DNA of 6,918 bases from DATJQF01 sp035505995 (GTDB lineage Bacteria; Bacteroidota; Bacteroidia; Bacteroidales; FEN-979), in contig DATJQF010000049.1 in NCBI GenBank assembly GCA_035505995.1, forward strand, positions 1 through 6,918, written 5' to 3'. Within the stretch, counting starts at the first letter, position 1. Each line of letters opens with the position of its first letter. Made by a program: the position numbers and the translations under genes. A model generated the notes under the pieces. The model saw only the letters and a list, made by a program, of their open reading frames with translations, made no database searches and was not told where the DNA came from. Below, piece after piece: positions 5,866 to 6,918 of the stretch.

Positions 5866-6339
5866 TCATAAAATCTTTCCCGCTTTCTCCAGGCACTGCT
5901 CAAGTCCTATTCTTGCAAGAAAACTCATGGAGCCGAAATCGGCGCGTTCGGTGAAAGTGACCTCGGTTCTATTTGCACCGGAAGGGTGGAAAGTGATGAC
6001 GGTTTCCACGTCTTCCGGAAAGTCTTCAGGCAGGTTCACTCCGGTGGGATCTTGCTTATTCCCCTCAGAATCCGAAAGGTTTTGCAGGTATTCCAATCGC
6101 TTCATCGGCTCGACCAGCGTGTAAGTCCAGAGGTTATAGTGAGTGAACCCTCCGAACTCTGCCGGCGCCTGCATGCTCACCAGCGAGCTTTTTCCGACCT
6201 CAACATTGACTTTTGCCACCGGGCAGGTGAATTTATCAGGTCCCCACCATTGCCTGATGTAATCAGCTTCTGTGAAAATTTTCCAGACCTCTTCCACCGG
6301 GGCTTCGAATGTTTTCTGAATTTTGATTTCTTCGATCAT
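5866..6339 (-). CDS. SRPBCC family protein, AHSA1/CalC-like
   Basis: The 157-residue cytosolic protein has the layout of the AHSA1 (activator of Hsp90 ATPase homologue 1-like) branch of the SRPBCC/START superfamily. Beta strand 1 (IKIQKTFEAPVEEVWKIFTE, 5-24) runs into the first helix. The diagnostic YIRQWWGP (27-34) follows, then antiparallel strands including WTYTLVEPMKRLEYLQ (71-86), ETVITFHP (112-119) and TEVTFTE (125-131), and a C-terminal helix (138-156). Such proteins form a hydrophobic cavity that binds small lipophilic ligands. Bacterial members are mostly uncharacterised, and the family name does not imply an Hsp90 role. The C-terminus ends soon after GLEQCLEKAGKIL, slightly shorter than many relatives. 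It is convergent with the fusion gene and its stop abuts the heptad repeat. No strong promoter box is seen upstream. Confidence 0.87.
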   Translation of the reverse strand: MIEEIKIQKTFEAPVEEVWKIFTEADYIRQWWGPDKFTCPVAKVNVEVGKSSLVSMQAPAEFGGFTHYNLWTYTLVEPMKRLEYLQNLSDSEGNKQDPTGVNLPEDFPEDVETVITFHPSGANRTEVTFTERADFGSMSFLARIGLEQCLEKAGKIL

Positions 6340-6383
6340 GATGGCTGTGATGATTAACCCATAAGCCGTGCTGTAAATCGTTT

Positions 6384-6436
6384 CAGGTCATCTCTATACC
6401 CCGGGGATCACAATTTGATGATCTTCTTTTGACCTG
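6384..6436. repeat. Spaced inverted repeat CAGGTCA / TGACCTG in the SRPBCC upstream region
   Basis: CAGGTCA (6384-6390) and its exact complement TGACCTG (6430-6436) flank 39 bases. Within the spacer is a CCCCGGGG palindrome (about 6399-6406). The pair lies 45-97 bp upstream of the SRPBCC start in the 141-bp gap 6340-6480, and could be paired operator half-sites or chance. Nothing else convincing was found in this gap: no clear TAnnTTTG box and no further reading frame. Confidence 0.25.
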
Positions 6437-6480
6437 TTTCCGGAACAAAACCGCAATGTTGACTATGTTGCCTGCTATAA

Positions 6481-6918
6481 TTAAATTTTCACAACTATAA
6501 AATTATTGAACAGTCCCTCTGCAGGATTCTGTCCGGTGCTGGCCGATATTCCCACTTTGACGATATCACCCGGCAACGGGATGTCAAATGAACCCATCGA
6601 TGTTCCGTTGATGATCAGTTCAACGGCACCTGCACCCTGAATGATCTTGATCGTGTTTTTCGCTGAATTGCCTGTCTGAATTGCCGAATTGAGAGTGAGG
6701 GCCTGTATGGTCGTTATGGAACCATCCACCTTTTCCCAGACACGATAATATCCCTTGCTGGTTAACTCTGCCACACAATAATTTTGATTGTCCAGTAAGT
6801 TAAATACGATCCCCACATTGCCCGATATCCCTGGAGCCGCGAATTGCACGGTTGCATCCACCTGCACCGAATAGGAATAATTGATATCGCTGAGCGGCGC
6901 CGCTGAATAGGCAATAAT
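6481..6918 (-). CDS. C-terminal part of a probable secreted beta-sandwich (LamG/DUF1080-like) protein
   Basis: The frame is open from the window edge to a TAA at 6483-6481, giving the last 145 residues of a longer protein whose start lies outside. An internal GTG at 6867 is not taken as the start, because the frame and the beta-strand pattern continue upstream of it (SDINYSYSVQVDAT). The sequence is almost all alternating strands with the layout of concanavalin-like/LamG domains. It has a NVGIVFNLLDNQNYCVAEL segment, then GYYRVWEKVDGSI, then NTIKIIQGAGAVELIINGTSMGSF, and finally a glycine-rich VKVGISAST followed by FNNFIVVKI. In relatives this fold binds or hydrolyses carbohydrates, or serves as an accessory domain of cell-surface proteins. 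No catalytic residues can be assigned. The very low charge and high Asn/Thr/Ser/Ile content fit an exported protein. No sorting (T9SS) domain follows. Confidence 0.72.
   Translation of the reverse strand: MIAYSAAPLSDINYSYSVQVDATVQFAAPGISGNVGIVFNLLDNQNYCVAELTSKGYYRVWEKVDGSITTIQALTLNSAIQTGNSAKNTIKIIQGAGAVELIINGTSMGSFDIPLPGDIVKVGISASTGQNPAEGLFNNFIVVKI

Noticed and set aside
5181..5903. 240-codon minus-strand open frame spanning the end of the fusion gene
   Set aside because: It overlaps two real genes and the heptad repeat, has Ser/Arg-rich unstructured content, and no family resemblance.
6481..6867. Stand-alone 128-residue gene starting at the GTG at 6867
   Set aside because: The same frame stays open to the window edge with matching beta-strand character, so this is the C-terminus of a longer protein.
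1..6918. CRISPR array, IS element, tRNA/rRNA or defence system
   Set aside because: No regularly spaced direct repeats, transposase or nuclease motifs, terminal inverted repeats around a gene, or tRNA cloverleaf-like sequence were seen on either strand.

Overview
The window looks like chromosomal DNA from a free-living or uncultured member of the Bacteroidota, probably Bacteroidales-like. The evidence is mutually consistent. Perfect TAnnTTTG (-7) promoter boxes sit just upstream of three start codons, and recognisable Shine-Dalgarno sequences are absent. The protein set is also typical of the phylum: a DUF1343/NamZ muramidase, a DUF1573 periplasmic protein, a LolC/E-type permease beginning FIARR, a DAK2-DegV fusion and an AHSA1-type SRPBCC protein. 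Most genes are moderately GC-rich, while the right end (from about 5870) looks visibly more AT-rich.

Layout. At the left edge, on the minus strand, are the first 27 codons of a LolC/E-like ABC transporter permease that appears to start with TTG. A 189-bp divergent intergenic region holding a REP-like hairpin separates it from a plus-strand exo-N-acetylmuramidase (NamZ family). Convergent to NamZ is a minus-strand two-gene unit: a secreted DUF1573 protein followed 8 bp later by a class I PLP aminotransferase. Divergent from that unit is a plus-strand lipoprotein of unknown function. Next comes, also on the plus strand, a 601-residue protein joining a FakA-like DAK2 kinase half to a full DegV (FakB-like) fatty-acid-binding half. 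A 63-bp convergent gap filled by a mirrored heptad repeat/hairpin then leads to a minus-strand SRPBCC/AHSA1 protein. The right edge carries the C-terminal 145 residues of a probable secreted beta-sandwich protein, also on the minus strand.

Function. The genes are mostly independent housekeeping and envelope functions: lipoprotein export, peptidoglycan turnover, amino-acid metabolism and exogenous fatty-acid activation. I see no mobile element, CRISPR array, rRNA, tRNA or defence cassette, and no convincing undescribed multi-gene system. The items most worth a second look are the kinase/carrier fusion, the heptad repeat filling the 5803-5865 gap, the REP-like hairpin upstream of namZ, the palindrome between the divergent DUF1573 and lipoprotein genes, and the uncharacterised lipoprotein. 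All similarity statements come from recognising motifs by eye; no database search was run.
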